Assembly (NCBI RefSeq): GCF_005280255.1
Contig: NZ_CP040018.1
Location: forward strand, 186,001 to 250,000
Length of the DNA: 64,000 nucleotides
Origin: Arthrobacter sp. 24S4-2
GTDB taxonomy: Bacteria > Actinomycetota > Actinomycetes > Actinomycetales > Micrococcaceae
Direction of reading: 5' to 3'
Shown here: positions 34,914 through 44,815 of the stretch, one piece after another
How positions within the stretch are numbered: position 1 is the first letter of the stretch
How the letters are laid out: every line of letters begins with the position of its first letter
Notes under the pieces: model-generated
Databases searched by the model: none
What the model was told of the DNA's origin: nothing
What the model saw: the letters and a program-made list of their open reading frames with translations, nothing else
Program-made: the position numbers and the translations under genes

Positions 34914-35287
34914 ACGTCCTGACCATTCTTTTGCTCGGACTCGCCGGCGGTCTCGGTGCCGGGACCCGCTTCGTGGTCGACGGGCTGGTCCGCTCCAGAC
35001 TCCGCACCGCCCTCCCCGTCGGCACGATCGCCATCAACATCACCGGATCCTTCGTCCTGGGACTGGTCGCCGGGGCCGTGATCGCCCACGCCGCGCCCCT
35101 CGAGCTCCAGGCCATCGCCGGCACCGGGTTCCTGGGCGGCTACACCACGTTCAGCACGGCCAGTTTCGAGACCATCCGGCTCATCCAGTCCCGCCGCACC
35201 GGACTGGCTCTCCTGAACAGCGTCGGCACCGCCGCAGCCGCGGTCGGCGCCGCAGCCGCCGGCCTCGCCCTGGCCAGCCTTCTGTGA
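34910..35287 (+). CDS. crcB: Fluoride channel CrcB/Fluc, subunit 2
   Basis: A 125-residue Fluc protein with four helices and GGLGAGTRFVVDGL, NITGSFVLGLV and GTGFLGGYTTFSTASFE. It starts at a GTG overlapping the previous stop (GTGA). Shorter than subunit 1, with no N-terminal tail. Together they form the export arm of the island. Confidence 0.95.
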   Translation: MNVLTILLLGLAGGLGAGTRFVVDGLVRSRLRTALPVGTIAINITGSFVLGLVAGAVIAHAAPLELQAIAGTGFLGGYTTFSTASFETIRLIQSRRTGLALLNSVGTAAAAVGAAAAGLALASLL

Positions 35288-35336
35288 GACCGACGAGCCC
35301 CGGAATCATACCCACGAACCCGAACGGGGAGCGGCC

Positions 35337-36586
35337 GTGCCTGGAATGAACCAAGAGCCCGTAACAGCGGAGCAGACAGGGAAGAGCCGGAGGAACAGGC
35401 TCGGACCCATGGGGTTCGTGCTGACCTTCGGCGTGGTCAGCATGCTCGCCGACGTCGTTTACGAAGGCGCCCGGTCCATCACCGGCCCCTACCTGGCCAC
35501 ACTCGGCGCCACCGCGGTCATGGTCGGCTTCATCACCGGATTCGGGGAAGCCGTCGCCCTGGTCCTGCGCCTGGGCACCGGACCCCTCGCCGACAGGACC
35601 CGCAAATACTGGCCGCTCACCATCGCCGGGTATGCCCTGACAGTGCTCGCCGTCCCGCTCCTGGCCCTGGCGAGCTCCCTGTGGCAGGCCTCGGCGCTGG
35701 TCATCATGGAGCGGTTCGGCAAGGCCGTCCGCACCCCCGCCCGGGACACCATGCTCTCCCACGCGGGAACAGAGATTGGCAGGGGAAAGGCCTTCGCTAT
35801 CCACGAAGCCCTCGACCAGTCCGGAGCCCTCCTGGGTCCGCTGCTCGTCGGGCTCATGATCGCAGTCTCCGGCTACCAGCTCGGATTCGGCGTCCTGGCC
35901 ATCCCGGGCGCACTCGCCCTCGTCGCCGTCCTCCTGCTACGCCGGGCCGTCCCGGCCCCGGAGCGATTCGACGCCCAAGCAGTAACCGCCCACGCTGTTG
36001 AACGGGGCAGCCGGGCACCGCGGGTCCCGTTGCCGGCCCGGTTCTGGTGGTACAGCGCGTTCACGGCCGTGTCCATGTTCGGGTTTTCCACCTTCGGGGT
36101 CATCTCCTACCACCTTGAAGTCCAGCAGGTGATGCCGTCCGCACTGATACCTGTCACCTATGCCGTCTCCATGGGAGCCGCCGCCTTGGCAGCACTGGCC
36201 TCGGGGGCGCTCTACGACAAGATCGGGCTGCGCGGTCTGCTCATCGCCCTGCCGCTGACCGCAGCCGTACCGTTCCTGTCCTTCACCACCACGCCCGGCC
36301 TGGTCTGGGCCGGTGCCGTCGTCTGGGGGCGGCCCTTGGAATCCACGAATCCACCCTCCGGGCCGCCGTCGCGGACCTTGTTCCGGCTGCCAGGCGCGGG
36401 ACCGGGTACGGCATCTTCACCGCCATCTACGGCGTGGCCTGGCTGGCGGGGTCCACCATTATTGGGGCCCTCTACTCGGCCTCCCTCACAGGGCTCATCA
36501 TCTTTACCGTCGTAACCCAGCTCGTCGCGCTGATCGCCTTCATCCCCTTGCTCAAACCCGCTCCCGCGCTGGGCCGAGCCACCTAG
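35337..36586 (+). pseudogene. MFS transporter, frameshifted at a G-run
   Basis: A 12-helix major-facilitator protein (MGFVLTFGVVSMLADVVYEGAR at the start, AVTAHAVERG in the central loop). It is intact to about residue 330, then leaves frame. One extra G in the run at 36325-36329 restores AALGIHESTLRAAVADLVP and the last helices, ending at 36586. So the gene is probably functional and the break a sequencing error. It follows crcB2 by 49 bases, with a GGGGAG site before its GTG, and likely belongs to the fluoride operon. Substrate unknown. Confidence 0.85.
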
Positions 36587-36670
36587 CCGGTCTGGAACTG
36601 ACCGGCAATGGCCATCACTGTTGCAGCTCCTGCGAGAGAAACGAGCGGCGTTACCAGCAGATGCGGCGTG

Positions 36671-37474
36671 TTATTTGCCGGTCAGGGTCCAGGAGCGCTT
36701 GGACAGGCCGAACCAGAAGCCGTCGATGGCTGTCCTGGCGTGCAGGTCGCCGGACTCGTAGGCGGCACCGAGAGCCACGTAGAGCGGAGCCCAGTGCTCG
36801 CTGCGCGGATGCGCCTCGCGGGCCGCCGGTGCCTTGTGCAGGAAGTCCAGGATGGAATCGATGTCGCCGGCTTCCATGGTTTCCTGTGCCCAGTGGTCGA
36901 ACTCGCTTGATGCGGACGGCGGCGCGGTGTCCGGTCCGCCGGCAGGGTTGAACCAGCGCAGGTTGTGCGTGGTGAAGCCGGAGCCCACAATCAGCGTGCC
37001 GCGGTCCCGCAGCGGCGCCAGTCTCTTGCCCAGGTTGAACAGGCCCTGCGGATCCAGCGTGGGCATGGACATCTGCAGCACCGGGATGTCTGCCTCGGGA
37101 TACATTTCCACGAGCGGGACGTAGGCGCCGTGGTCCAGGCCGCGCTCCTCGTCGCGTTCCACGTGATGGCCGTGGGTGGAAACAAGCTTTTCAACTTCGC
37201 CCGCGAGTTCCCGGGCCTGCGGCGCATCGTATGTGACGTCGTAGTATTTCTGCGGAAAGCCCCAGAAGTCGTAGACCAGGCCGGGGTTCCGCGAGGTGGC
37301 GCTCAGGGTCACCGGCGCGTTCTCCCAGTGCGCGGAAACCATCAGGATGTCCTTGGGCTTGCCATAGGTGCGGGACCAGGCGCTGAGTTCGCTGGTCCAG
37401 CGTGCATCGTCAGCCAGGGGAGGGGCCCCGTGGCTCAGGAAGAGTACCGGTGGGCGGTCGAGGGTCTGCGTCAT
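36671..37474 (-). CDS. DODA-type (class III) extradiol ring-cleavage dioxygenase
   Basis: The 267-residue enzyme belongs to the 4,5-DOPA dioxygenase/YgiD group. It keeps the metal-binding histidines in FLSHGAPPL, VSAHWE and GSGFTTHN, and the catalytic-type GLDHGAYVPL. It would cleave a catechol ring next to a hydroxyl; the real substrate is unknown. A palindromic operator lies just upstream of the start. Confidence 0.92.
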   Translation of the reverse strand: MTQTLDRPPVLFLSHGAPPLADDARWTSELSAWSRTYGKPKDILMVSAHWENAPVTLSATSRNPGLVYDFWGFPQKYYDVTYDAPQARELAGEVEKLVSTHGHHVERDEERGLDHGAYVPLVEMYPEADIPVLQMSMPTLDPQGLFNLGKRLAPLRDRGTLIVGSGFTTHNLRWFNPAGGPDTAPPSASSEFDHWAQETMEAGDIDSILDFLHKAPAAREAHPRSEHWAPLYVALGAAYESGDLHARTAIDGFWFGLSKRSWTLTGK

Positions 37475-37494
37475 ATCCCCATTCTACGAGCATT

Positions 37495-37512
37495 TGGTTG
37501 AATCTTCAACCA
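37495..37512. promoter_or_regulatory. Palindromic operator before the dioxygenase gene
   Basis: TGGTTGAATCTTCAACCA is a perfect 8+2+8 dyad 21 bases upstream of the dioxygenase ATG. The TTGAAT/TTCAA form is typical of MarR-type redox or aromatic-responsive repressors (inference). No such regulator gene is adjacent. Confidence 0.6.
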
Positions 37513-37681
37513 TTAGTTTTTTGTTAGGCCATGCCCGCATGCGCCCCGATGTGATGCCGGACACTCACTTACGTATACTGGAACGGTTTTGCAGCCAGAC
37601 TTGGGGCTTCCCGCATGCGCGGACAGTGGCCGGCAAACGCCAACCGCCCACCAGGACCCCCACCAGATAGGTACCGCGCCC

Positions 37682-39340
37682 ATGTCAGGTCGCCGAGCAG
37701 CAGGCCCGCAGCGCCACGGCCGATTCCCCCGCAAGTCGCCGTTTTTCTGGCCCCGGATAGTGATGATCGTCGGCGTGATGGTGGTCATTGCCGTGGCCGC
37801 CGCTGCCGTCATCTGGATCACGGGCAGCCAGTCGCCCCTGGCGGCTGCGCGCTGTGGCGTCCCCGCCGAAGTCCGCGTCGGCGCCGACGCCACCATTGCC
37901 CCGGCACTGCAAGGCGCGGCCGCCAAGGTGCCCACCGGCGCCTGCGTGAAATACACGATTGAGACCCAGGCGCAGCCTGAGCTCGCCGCCAGGGTGACCG
38001 CGGGCAAAGACGCCCCGGACCTGTGGGTGTCCGACTCCGCCGTCAGGATCCGGCGCGTCGTGGCCGCCACGGCACCGGAAATCGCCGTGCCATCCCTTGC
38101 CTCGACGCCGGGAGTGATAGTTGGCCGCCAGGGGGACGATCCCGGGTTTGCCACCTGGCTCAATGCGCTGCAGGCCCCCGGTGTCCGGTTCGGTGATCCG
38201 CTTCTGACCGGCAGCGGGGAAGTGGCGCTGCTGGGAGCCCTCTCCGAAGTGGAGGCCGGCCGCGCGGAAGCGAAAACACTTCAGGCCGCCACTGCCCAGC
38301 TCGTCCAGAGCGAGAGCCAGCGCACCGGAGAGAAGCTGACCGACGCCAAGCAGCTGGAGGCCGTGGCTTCCGCCGGGGGATTCGCAATCGTCACCGAGCA
38401 GGCCTGGCTGGCCTTCGCCAAGACTGCTCCGGCGAGCCACCTGTCCGCGTCGATGCCGCACACCGGCTCGGCGTCCCTGGACTACCCGATGGCGCTCACC
38501 GCCGCAGGCCAGGCACGCGGCCAGGTTGTTGCTGACGCCGCGAAGGCACTCGCCTCGGCGACGGCCACCGAGGACGGAAGTAAGGCTCTCGCGGACAACG
38601 GACTGCGGCCCGCAGACGGCAGCCGGACCCCGGACCAGCGCGGCGTGGGCAGCGTCGTCGCGCTCAAACCCGCGTCAGCCGAAAGCGTCCAGCGGACCCT
38701 GAAAGGCTGGTCCCTCCAAGCCATTCCCTTCAGGTCGCTGGTGGTCATGGACGTCTCCGGGTCCATGAATTTTCGGGCCGGTGGCCAGACCCGCATGCAA
38801 CTTACGCAAGAGGCGGCCATCGCCGGCAGCAAGCTGTTTCCCAACACCGCCGCACTGGGGATGTGGGCGTTTTCGATCGGCCTGGGCGGCGGCAACCAGG
38901 ACTATGTGGAACTCGACCCCATCAGGAAAATGGACCAGGTGGTGGACGGCGTCACGCAGCGGGACCGCCTCGTGGCGGACATCTCCGGCCTGGACAAGCG
39001 GACCGGCGGCGCCACGGGACTTTACGACTCCACCCTGGCCGCCTACCGGACAGTCAAGGCGAACTATGACGCCCGGGCCATCAACAGTGTGATCCTGTTC
39101 ACCGACGGAGCCAACGAAGACGCCGATTCCCTCAGCCGCGAGGAGTTGCTGGAGGCCCTGCAGCGCGAGCGGGACCCGGCGAAGCCCGTCGTCATTGTCA
39201 GCATCGGGATCACCGGGGACGCGGACGCCGAGACCCTCCGGAAGATTTCCGAAGCCACCGGGGGCACCAGCTATGTGGCGACAAATCCGCAGGACATTCC
39301 GAGCGTTTTCGTGGATGCGCTGCAGGCTCGAGCACAATAG
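37682..39340 (+). CDS. Membrane-anchored solute-binding plus VWA-domain protein
   Basis: The 552-residue protein has a basic start, one transmembrane helix (about 24-46), a periplasmic-binding-protein-like domain (about 60-330) and a C-terminal von Willebrand A domain with an intact MIDAS motif (DVSGSMNF; TDGANED later). The start is MSGRRAAGPQ; an earlier ATG gives an unlikely tail. Similar proteins are common in actinobacteria; the role is not established. The LacI gene starts five bases after its stop. Confidence 0.85.
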   Translation: MSGRRAAGPQRHGRFPRKSPFFWPRIVMIVGVMVVIAVAAAAVIWITGSQSPLAAARCGVPAEVRVGADATIAPALQGAAAKVPTGACVKYTIETQAQPELAARVTAGKDAPDLWVSDSAVRIRRVVAATAPEIAVPSLASTPGVIVGRQGDDPGFATWLNALQAPGVRFGDPLLTGSGEVALLGALSEVEAGRAEAKTLQAATAQLVQSESQRTGEKLTDAKQLEAVASAGGFAIVTEQAWLAFAKTAPASHLSASMPHTGSASLDYPMALTAAGQARGQVVADAAKALASATATEDGSKALADNGLRPADGSRTPDQRGVGSVVALKPASAESVQRTLKGWSLQAIPFRSLVVMDVSGSMNFRAGGQTRMQLTQEAAIAGSKLFPNTAALGMWAFSIGLGGGNQDYVELDPIRKMDQVVDGVTQRDRLVADISGLDKRTGGATGLYDSTLAAYRTVKANYDARAINSVILFTDGANEDADSLSREELLEALQRERDPAKPVVIVSIGITGDADAETLRKISEATGGTSYVATNPQDIPSVFVDALQARAQ

Positions 39341-39344
39341 CTTC

Positions 39345-40358
39345 ATGGCCTATAGCAGCGAGCGGCGCCTTCCGCGACTTGAAGACGTGGCGGAACGCGC
39401 CGGCGTCTCCCATCAGACAGTGTCCCGGGTAGTCAACAACCACCCCAATGTCAGCAAAGCGACGCGCGAACGCGTAGAGGCTGCCATTGCCGAGCTGGGT
39501 TACCGGCGGAACACCGCGGCGCGAAGCCTGGTCACCCGGCGTTCGCACACCATTGGCGTACTGGCCAGCGAACTCTCCCAGTATGGACCCGCCAACACGC
39601 TGCTCGGGGTTGAGCAGGCGGCACGCAACGCAGGCTACTTCGTCAGCATCGCCGCGCTCCGGGAGGTCAGCGCCGATTCGATTGCCGACGCCGCGCGCCA
39701 TTTCATGGACCAGGGAGTGGACGGGATCGTGGCCCTGGTGCCGCACACCGGAACCCTGCAGGCGCTTGAAGTCCTGAACCTGGACGTCCCGGTGGTGGTG
39801 GTTGGCTCCGGCGGGGAAGGCAGGTTCAGTGGCGCCATGGTGGACCAGAAGCTGGGTGCCCGGCTCGCCGTTGAACATCTGATTGAGCGTGGACATAAGC
39901 GCATCGGGCACATCTCCGGGCCCCAGGACTGGATCGATGCCGCGGAGCGGACCGAAGGCTGGCGGGAAGCGTTGGCGCAGGCGGGATTGGTCGACGACCT
40001 TCTCGTCGAGGGGGACTGGAGCGCTGGCAGCGGCTATGGCATCGGCCAGAAGCTCGCCGTCGAACGTACTGCCACGGCGCTGTTCGTGGGCAACGACCAG
40101 ATGGCGCTGGGGGTCTTGCGCGCCTTCAGTGAAGCCGGCGTGCGGGTGCCCGAGGATGTGTCCCTGGTGGGTTTCGATGACCAGCCCGAGGCCGGTTTCT
40201 TCACGCCCCCGCTCACCACCGTCCGCCAGGACTTTGAGGAGCTCGGCCGCCGCTGCGTGGACATGATGCTGGCGCTGCTCGAAGACGGTGCCGGGGCGGG
40301 AACCACCGTGGTGGATCCCCGGATCGTGCTGCGTGCAAGCACGGCCCCGCCTGCCTGA
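39345..40358 (+). CDS. LacI-family regulator of the arabinose operon
   Basis: The 337-residue repressor has a LacI helix-turn-helix (about 10-35, RLEDVAERAGVSHQTVSRVV) and a sugar-binding domain ending in SLVGFDDQPEAGFFTPPLTTV. It lies just before araBDA, and a perfect operator follows it. L-arabinose or a phosphorylated intermediate is the likely inducer (inference). An in-frame extension upstream overlaps the VWA gene and is not used. Confidence 0.93.
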   Translation: MAYSSERRLPRLEDVAERAGVSHQTVSRVVNNHPNVSKATRERVEAAIAELGYRRNTAARSLVTRRSHTIGVLASELSQYGPANTLLGVEQAARNAGYFVSIAALREVSADSIADAARHFMDQGVDGIVALVPHTGTLQALEVLNLDVPVVVVGSGGEGRFSGAMVDQKLGARLAVEHLIERGHKRIGHISGPQDWIDAAERTEGWREALAQAGLVDDLLVEGDWSAGSGYGIGQKLAVERTATALFVGNDQMALGVLRAFSEAGVRVPEDVSLVGFDDQPEAGFFTPPLTTVRQDFEELGRRCVDMMLALLEDGAGAGTTVVDPRIVLRASTAPPA

Positions 40359-40442
40359 TCCGCCACTGATCCACAAGCCTTGACCGGGTGGCTTCCGGCC
40401 GTTGGCACCACTTGCAGCATGGGCCATACCTTGACAGGTCGT

Positions 40443-40458
40443 TTGTTAGCGCTAACAA
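40443..40458. promoter_or_regulatory. LacI operator before araB
   Basis: TTGTTAGCGCTAACAA is a perfect 16-base palindrome with a central CG, the usual LacI/GalR-family form. It lies 42 bases before the araB start and after the LacI gene. Confidence 0.8.
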
Positions 40459-40499
40459 TTAACTCAACCGCAGAGCAGCGGAGACTATTGGAGGAATTG

Positions 40500-42272
40500 A
40501 TGGACGTCACAGCAGACGGTTCAGACAGCTTTGTGATCGGCGTGGACTACGGCACGCTGTCCGGGCGGGCCGTGGTGGTCCGCGTCCGGGACGGCAAGGA
40601 ACTGGGCAGCGGTGTCTTTGAATACCCCCACGCCGTGGTCACCGGCGCTCTTCCGGCGGACCTGGCGGACGTAGCGGATGGAGCAGCCGCACGGCTGCCG
40701 GGGGAATGGGCCCTGCAGGTGCCCAACGACTACCGTGACGTGCTGCGCCGGGCAGTGCCCGCCGCGATCGCCGACGCCGGGATCGACCCCGCCGCCGTGG
40801 TGGGCATCGCCACCGACTTCACGGCCTGCACCATGGTCCCCGTCAAGGCCGACGGCACGCCCTTGAACGAGCTTTCCGAATTCGCCAACCGTCCGCACGC
40901 CTACGTGAAGCTGTGGCGCCACCATGCCGCCCAGCCGCAGGCAGACCGGATCAACGCACTCGCTGCTGAACGCGGCGAAAGCTGGCTGCCGCGCTACGGC
41001 GGGCTGATCTCCTCTGAATGGGAGTTTGCCAAGGGGCTCCAGCTGCTGGAGGAAGACCCGGAAGCGTACGCCGCAATGGACCGCTGGGTGGAGGCGGCCG
41101 ACTGGATCGTGTGGCAGCTGTGCGGCAACTACGTGCGCAACGCCTGCACCGCCGGATACAAGGGCATCTACCAGGACGGGCGCTACCCGTCCGAGGAATT
41201 CCTGTCCGCGCTGAACCCGGACTTCAAGGATTTCGTCAGCACCAAGCTGGCGCACACCATCGGCCGGCTGGGTGACGCGGCGGGCCACCTGACGGCCGAA
41301 GCCGCCGCCTGGACCGGGCTGCCGGAAGGCATTGCCGTCGCAGTGGGCAACGTGGACGCCCACGTCACGGCGCCGGCGGCAAAGGCCGTGGAACCGGGAC
41401 AGCTTGTGGCCATCATGGGCACCTCCACCTGCCACGTTATGAACGGCTCCGAGCTTCGCGAAGTCCCGGGCATGTGCGGCGTGGTGGACGGCGGAATCGT
41501 CGAAGGACTGTGGGGCTATGAGGCTGGCCAAAGCGGTGTGGGGGACATCTTCGGCTGGTTCACCAACAACGGCGTCCCGCCCGAGTACCACCAGGCAGCC
41601 GCTGACCAGGGCGTGGGCATCCACGAGTACCTCACGGAGCTGGCTTCCCGCCAGGCAATCGGTGAACACGGGCTCATTGCCCTGGACTGGCATTCGGGCA
41701 ACCGCTCAGTGCTGGTGGACCACGAACTGTCCGGCGTCGTGGTGGGCCAGACCCTCGCCACCCGGCCCGAAGACAATTACCGCGCCCTGCTGGAAGCCAC
41801 GGCCTTCGGCACCCGCACCATCGTGGACGCCTTCCGCGACTCGGGAGTGCCGGTCAAGGAGTTCATCGTGGCCGGCGGCCTGCTCAAGAACAAGCTGCTC
41901 ATGCAGATCTACGCGGACATCACGGGGCTGCCGCTGTCCACCATCGGGTCCACGCAGGGGCCGGCGCTGGGCTCGGCCATCCACGCCGCCGTCGCGGCGG
42001 GTCAATATCCGGACATCCGTGCCGCGGCCGCTGCCATGGGTTCAGAGCCCGGCGGGATCTATATTCCGATTCCGGAAAATGTTGCCGCGTACGAGGGACT
42101 CTTCCAGGAGTACCGCACCCTGCACGACTACTTTGGCCGCGGCACGAACAGCGTGATGCACCGGCTTAAGGCGATCCAGCGCGCGGCCAGGCCCTCATTT
42201 GCCGCCGCCGCAGGCACCCCGGAGCGCAACGCCGACCCCGCTAACCCGGCCGCAGAGGAAGTGTCCGCATGA
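40500..42272 (+). CDS. araB: Ribulokinase AraB
   Basis: AraB phosphorylates L-ribulose to L-ribulose 5-phosphate with ATP. The 590-residue FGGY kinase has the phosphate loop VIGVDYGTLSGRAVVV, the AraB-typical GIATDFTACTMVP and a C-terminal ATP site VAGGLLKNKLLMQIYADITG. The start ATG at 40500 follows GGAGG; upstream in-frame codons overlap the operator. The 3' end overlaps araD (ATGA). Confidence 0.96.
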   Translation: MDVTADGSDSFVIGVDYGTLSGRAVVVRVRDGKELGSGVFEYPHAVVTGALPADLADVADGAAARLPGEWALQVPNDYRDVLRRAVPAAIADAGIDPAAVVGIATDFTACTMVPVKADGTPLNELSEFANRPHAYVKLWRHHAAQPQADRINALAAERGESWLPRYGGLISSEWEFAKGLQLLEEDPEAYAAMDRWVEAADWIVWQLCGNYVRNACTAGYKGIYQDGRYPSEEFLSALNPDFKDFVSTKLAHTIGRLGDAAGHLTAEAAAWTGLPEGIAVAVGNVDAHVTAPAAKAVEPGQLVAIMGTSTCHVMNGSELREVPGMCGVVDGGIVEGLWGYEAGQSGVGDIFGWFTNNGVPPEYHQAAADQGVGIHEYLTELASRQAIGEHGLIALDWHSGNRSVLVDHELSGVVVGQTLATRPEDNYRALLEATAFGTRTIVDAFRDSGVPVKEFIVAGGLLKNKLLMQIYADITGLPLSTIGSTQGPALGSAIHAAVAAGQYPDIRAAAAAMGSEPGGIYIPIPENVAAYEGLFQEYRTLHDYFGRGTNSVMHRLKAIQRAARPSFAAAAGTPERNADPANPAAEEVSA

Positions 42273-42949
42273 GTAACCTTCTTGAAACCATCGCGCAGGC
42301 CCGTCGCGAGGTCTGCGAACTGCACGCCGAACTCACGCGCTACGAACTGGTGGTGTGGACGGCCGGCAATGTCTCCGCCCGGGTTCCCGGCCATGACCTC
42401 ATGGTCATCAAGCCGTCCGGAGTCTCGTACGCGGACCTCACCCCGGAGAGCATGGTGGTCACGGACCTCCACGGCATCCCCGCGGACGGGGAGTGGGGCA
42501 ATCCGCCGTTCTCGCCGTCGTCGGACACGGCGGCACATGCATACGTCTACCGGCATATGCCGGAAGTGGGCGGCGTGGTGCACACGCATTCCACCTATGC
42601 CACGGCGTGGGCTGCCCGCGGCGAGGCGATCCCGTGCGTGCTGACCATGATGAGCGACGAGTTCGGCGGGAGCATCCCCGTGGGTCCGTTCGCGCTGATC
42701 GGCGACGACTCGATCGGCCAGGGAATCGTGGAAACCCTCCGGAACTCGACGTCACCGGCCGTCCTGATGCAGAACCACGGACCGTTCACCATCGGCAAGG
42801 ATGCGCGTTCGGCGGTGAAGGCCGCGGTGATGTGCGAGGAAGTGGCGCGCACCGTACATATCTCCCGCCAGCTGGGTGAACCGCTTCCCATCGACCAGGC
42901 CAGCATCGAATCCCTCTACGCCCGCTATCAGAACGTCTACGGCCAGTAG
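42269..42949 (+). CDS. araD: L-ribulose-5-phosphate 4-epimerase AraD
   Basis: AraD converts L-ribulose 5-phosphate to D-xylulose 5-phosphate. The 226-residue class II aldolase-fold enzyme has the zinc histidines in HTHSTYAT, SGNVS-like GNVSAR, the KPSG phosphate site and NHGPFTIG near residue 170. Middle gene of araBDA. Confidence 0.95.
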   Translation: MSNLLETIAQARREVCELHAELTRYELVVWTAGNVSARVPGHDLMVIKPSGVSYADLTPESMVVTDLHGIPADGEWGNPPFSPSSDTAAHAYVYRHMPEVGGVVHTHSTYATAWAARGEAIPCVLTMMSDEFGGSIPVGPFALIGDDSIGQGIVETLRNSTSPAVLMQNHGPFTIGKDARSAVKAAVMCEEVARTVHISRQLGEPLPIDQASIESLYARYQNVYGQ

Positions 42950-42984
42950 CGCCGCAGTCCACCCGCTTTCTTCAGGAGAACCCC

Positions 42985-44505
42985 ATGAGCAACGCCAACA
43001 ACACGTCCCTCGAGCCGTACGAGGTCTGGTTCCTCACCGGCAGCCAGCACCTTTACGGTGAAGACGTCCTCAAGCAGGTCGCCGCGCAGTCACAGGAGAT
43101 TGCCGCCGCCCTGAACGAGTCCTCCGATGTGCCGGTCAAGGTGGTCTGGAAGCCGGTCCTCACCGATTCGGACGCCATCCGCCGGACCGCGCTGGAAGCC
43201 AACTCGGACGATGCCGTGATCGGTGTGACCGCCTGGATGCACACGTTCAGCCCGGCCAAGATGTGGATCCAGGGCCTGGACCTGCTCCGCAAGCCGCTCC
43301 TGCACCTGCACACCCAGGCCAACGTTGAGCTGCCTTGGGCGGACATCGACTTCGACTTCATGAACCTCAACCAGGCCGCCCACGGCGACCGCGAGTTCGG
43401 CTACATCCAGTCCCGCCTGGGCATTCCCCGCAAGACCGTGGTGGGGCATGTGTCCAACCCGGAGGTCTGCCGCCAGGTGGGCGTATGGCAGCGGGCGTCC
43501 GCCGGCTGGGTCGCCGTCCGCACCCTCAAACTGACACGGTTCGGTGACAACATGCGCAACGTGGCCGTCACCGAAGGTGACAAGACCGAGGCCGAGCTGC
43601 GCTTCGGCGTCTCGGTCAACACCTGGTCCGTGAACGAGCTCGCCGACGCGGTTCACGGTGCCGCAGAGTCCGACGTCGACGCCCTCGTGGCGGAGTACGA
43701 GCGCCTTTACGACGTGGTGCCCGAACTGAAGGCCGGGGGAGCGCGGCACGAATCGCTGCGCTACAGCGCCCGGATCGAGCTGGGTCTGCGCAGCTTCCTC
43801 GAGGCCAACGGCTCGGCGGCGTTCACCACCTCGTTCGAGGACCTCGGCGAACTGCGCCAGCTGCCCGGCATGGCCGTGCAGCGGCTGATGGCCGACGGCT
43901 ACGGCTTCGGCGCCGAGGGCGACTGGAAAACCGCCATCCTGGTCCGCGCCGCCAAGGTGATGGGTTCCGGCCTGCCCGGCGGCGCCTCCCTGATGGAGGA
44001 TTACACCTACCACCTGGCCCCCGGCCAGGAAAAGATCCTCGGCGCGCACATGCTGGAGGTCTGCCCGTCGCTGACCGCCACCAAGCCGCGCGTCGAGATC
44101 CACCCGCTGGGCATCGGCGGCAAGGAGGACCCGGTCCGCATGGTGTTCGACACCGACGCAGGCCCCGGCGTCGTGGTGGCGCTCTCCGACATGCGGGACC
44201 GCTTCCGCCTGGTGGCCAACGCGGTGGACGTGGTGGACCTGGACGAGCCGCTGCCCAACCTGCCCGTGGCGCGCGCGCTGTGGTCGCCCAAGCCCGACTT
44301 CGCGACGTCGGCCGCGGCCTGGCTCACTGCCGGCGCCGCCCACCATACGGTCCTCTCCACCCAGGTGGGCATGGACGTGTTCGAGGACTTCGCCGAGATA
44401 GCAAAGACCGAACTCCTGACCATCGACGAAGGCACCACCATCAAGCAGTTCAAGAAGGAACTGAACTGGAATGCCGCCTACTACAAGCTGGCCGGCGGGC
44501 TCTAG
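42985..44505 (+). CDS. araA: L-arabinose isomerase AraA
   Basis: AraA interconverts L-arabinose and L-ribulose. The 506-residue enzyme shows EVWFLTGSQHLYGED at the N-terminus, the HTFSPAKMWI segment and the metal/catalytic region with KVMGSGLPGGASLMEDYTYH. Full length, with AGGAGAA before the ATG. It completes the pathway from arabinose released by the arabinofuranosidase encoded 2 kb away. Confidence 0.97.
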   Translation: MSNANNTSLEPYEVWFLTGSQHLYGEDVLKQVAAQSQEIAAALNESSDVPVKVVWKPVLTDSDAIRRTALEANSDDAVIGVTAWMHTFSPAKMWIQGLDLLRKPLLHLHTQANVELPWADIDFDFMNLNQAAHGDREFGYIQSRLGIPRKTVVGHVSNPEVCRQVGVWQRASAGWVAVRTLKLTRFGDNMRNVAVTEGDKTEAELRFGVSVNTWSVNELADAVHGAAESDVDALVAEYERLYDVVPELKAGGARHESLRYSARIELGLRSFLEANGSAAFTTSFEDLGELRQLPGMAVQRLMADGYGFGAEGDWKTAILVRAAKVMGSGLPGGASLMEDYTYHLAPGQEKILGAHMLEVCPSLTATKPRVEIHPLGIGGKEDPVRMVFDTDAGPGVVVALSDMRDRFRLVANAVDVVDLDEPLPNLPVARALWSPKPDFATSAAAWLTAGAAHHTVLSTQVGMDVFEDFAEIAKTELLTIDEGTTIKQFKKELNWNAAYYKLAGGL

Positions 44506-44581
44506 GTTCCACTTCTAGCGGACCTTAAGGCCGCGGTTCCACCCTTGCCGCCCGCTCAGCCCTTCGGGGCCGGGCGGGCGG

Positions 44582-44815
44582 TTATGGCGTGCTGGTCCCC
44601 GCGGGCGCCACCGTCGAGCTCCGCACGATGAGTTCCGTGGCGAGCTCCACGGACGGAGGGCTTTTCGCCGCGCCATGGCCGCCTGTCCAATGTCGTCAAA
44701 GCCCACCACGCTCGGCTGGTCCGGAACCCGGATGGAACGCAGTGACGCGGCGCTCATCAGGCCCATGGCCTGGAGATCGTTGCCGGCAAAGACAGCCGTG
44801 GGCGGGGCATCCAGT
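44582..44815 (-). pseudogene. 3' fragment of a LacI-family regulator
   Basis: Reading from 44815, this strand encodes a LacI C-terminal region (TAVFAGNDLQAMGLMSAA, PSVVGFDD). An internal deletion and frame change then lead to VELATELIVRSSTVAP and a stop at 44582. No helix-turn-helix remains: the 5' part is replaced by a permease fragment on the other strand. Confidence 0.75.

Noticed and set aside
44548..44581. Terminator after araA
   Set aside because: A 7-bp GC stem is present but the loop is long and there is no T-run; too weak to list.
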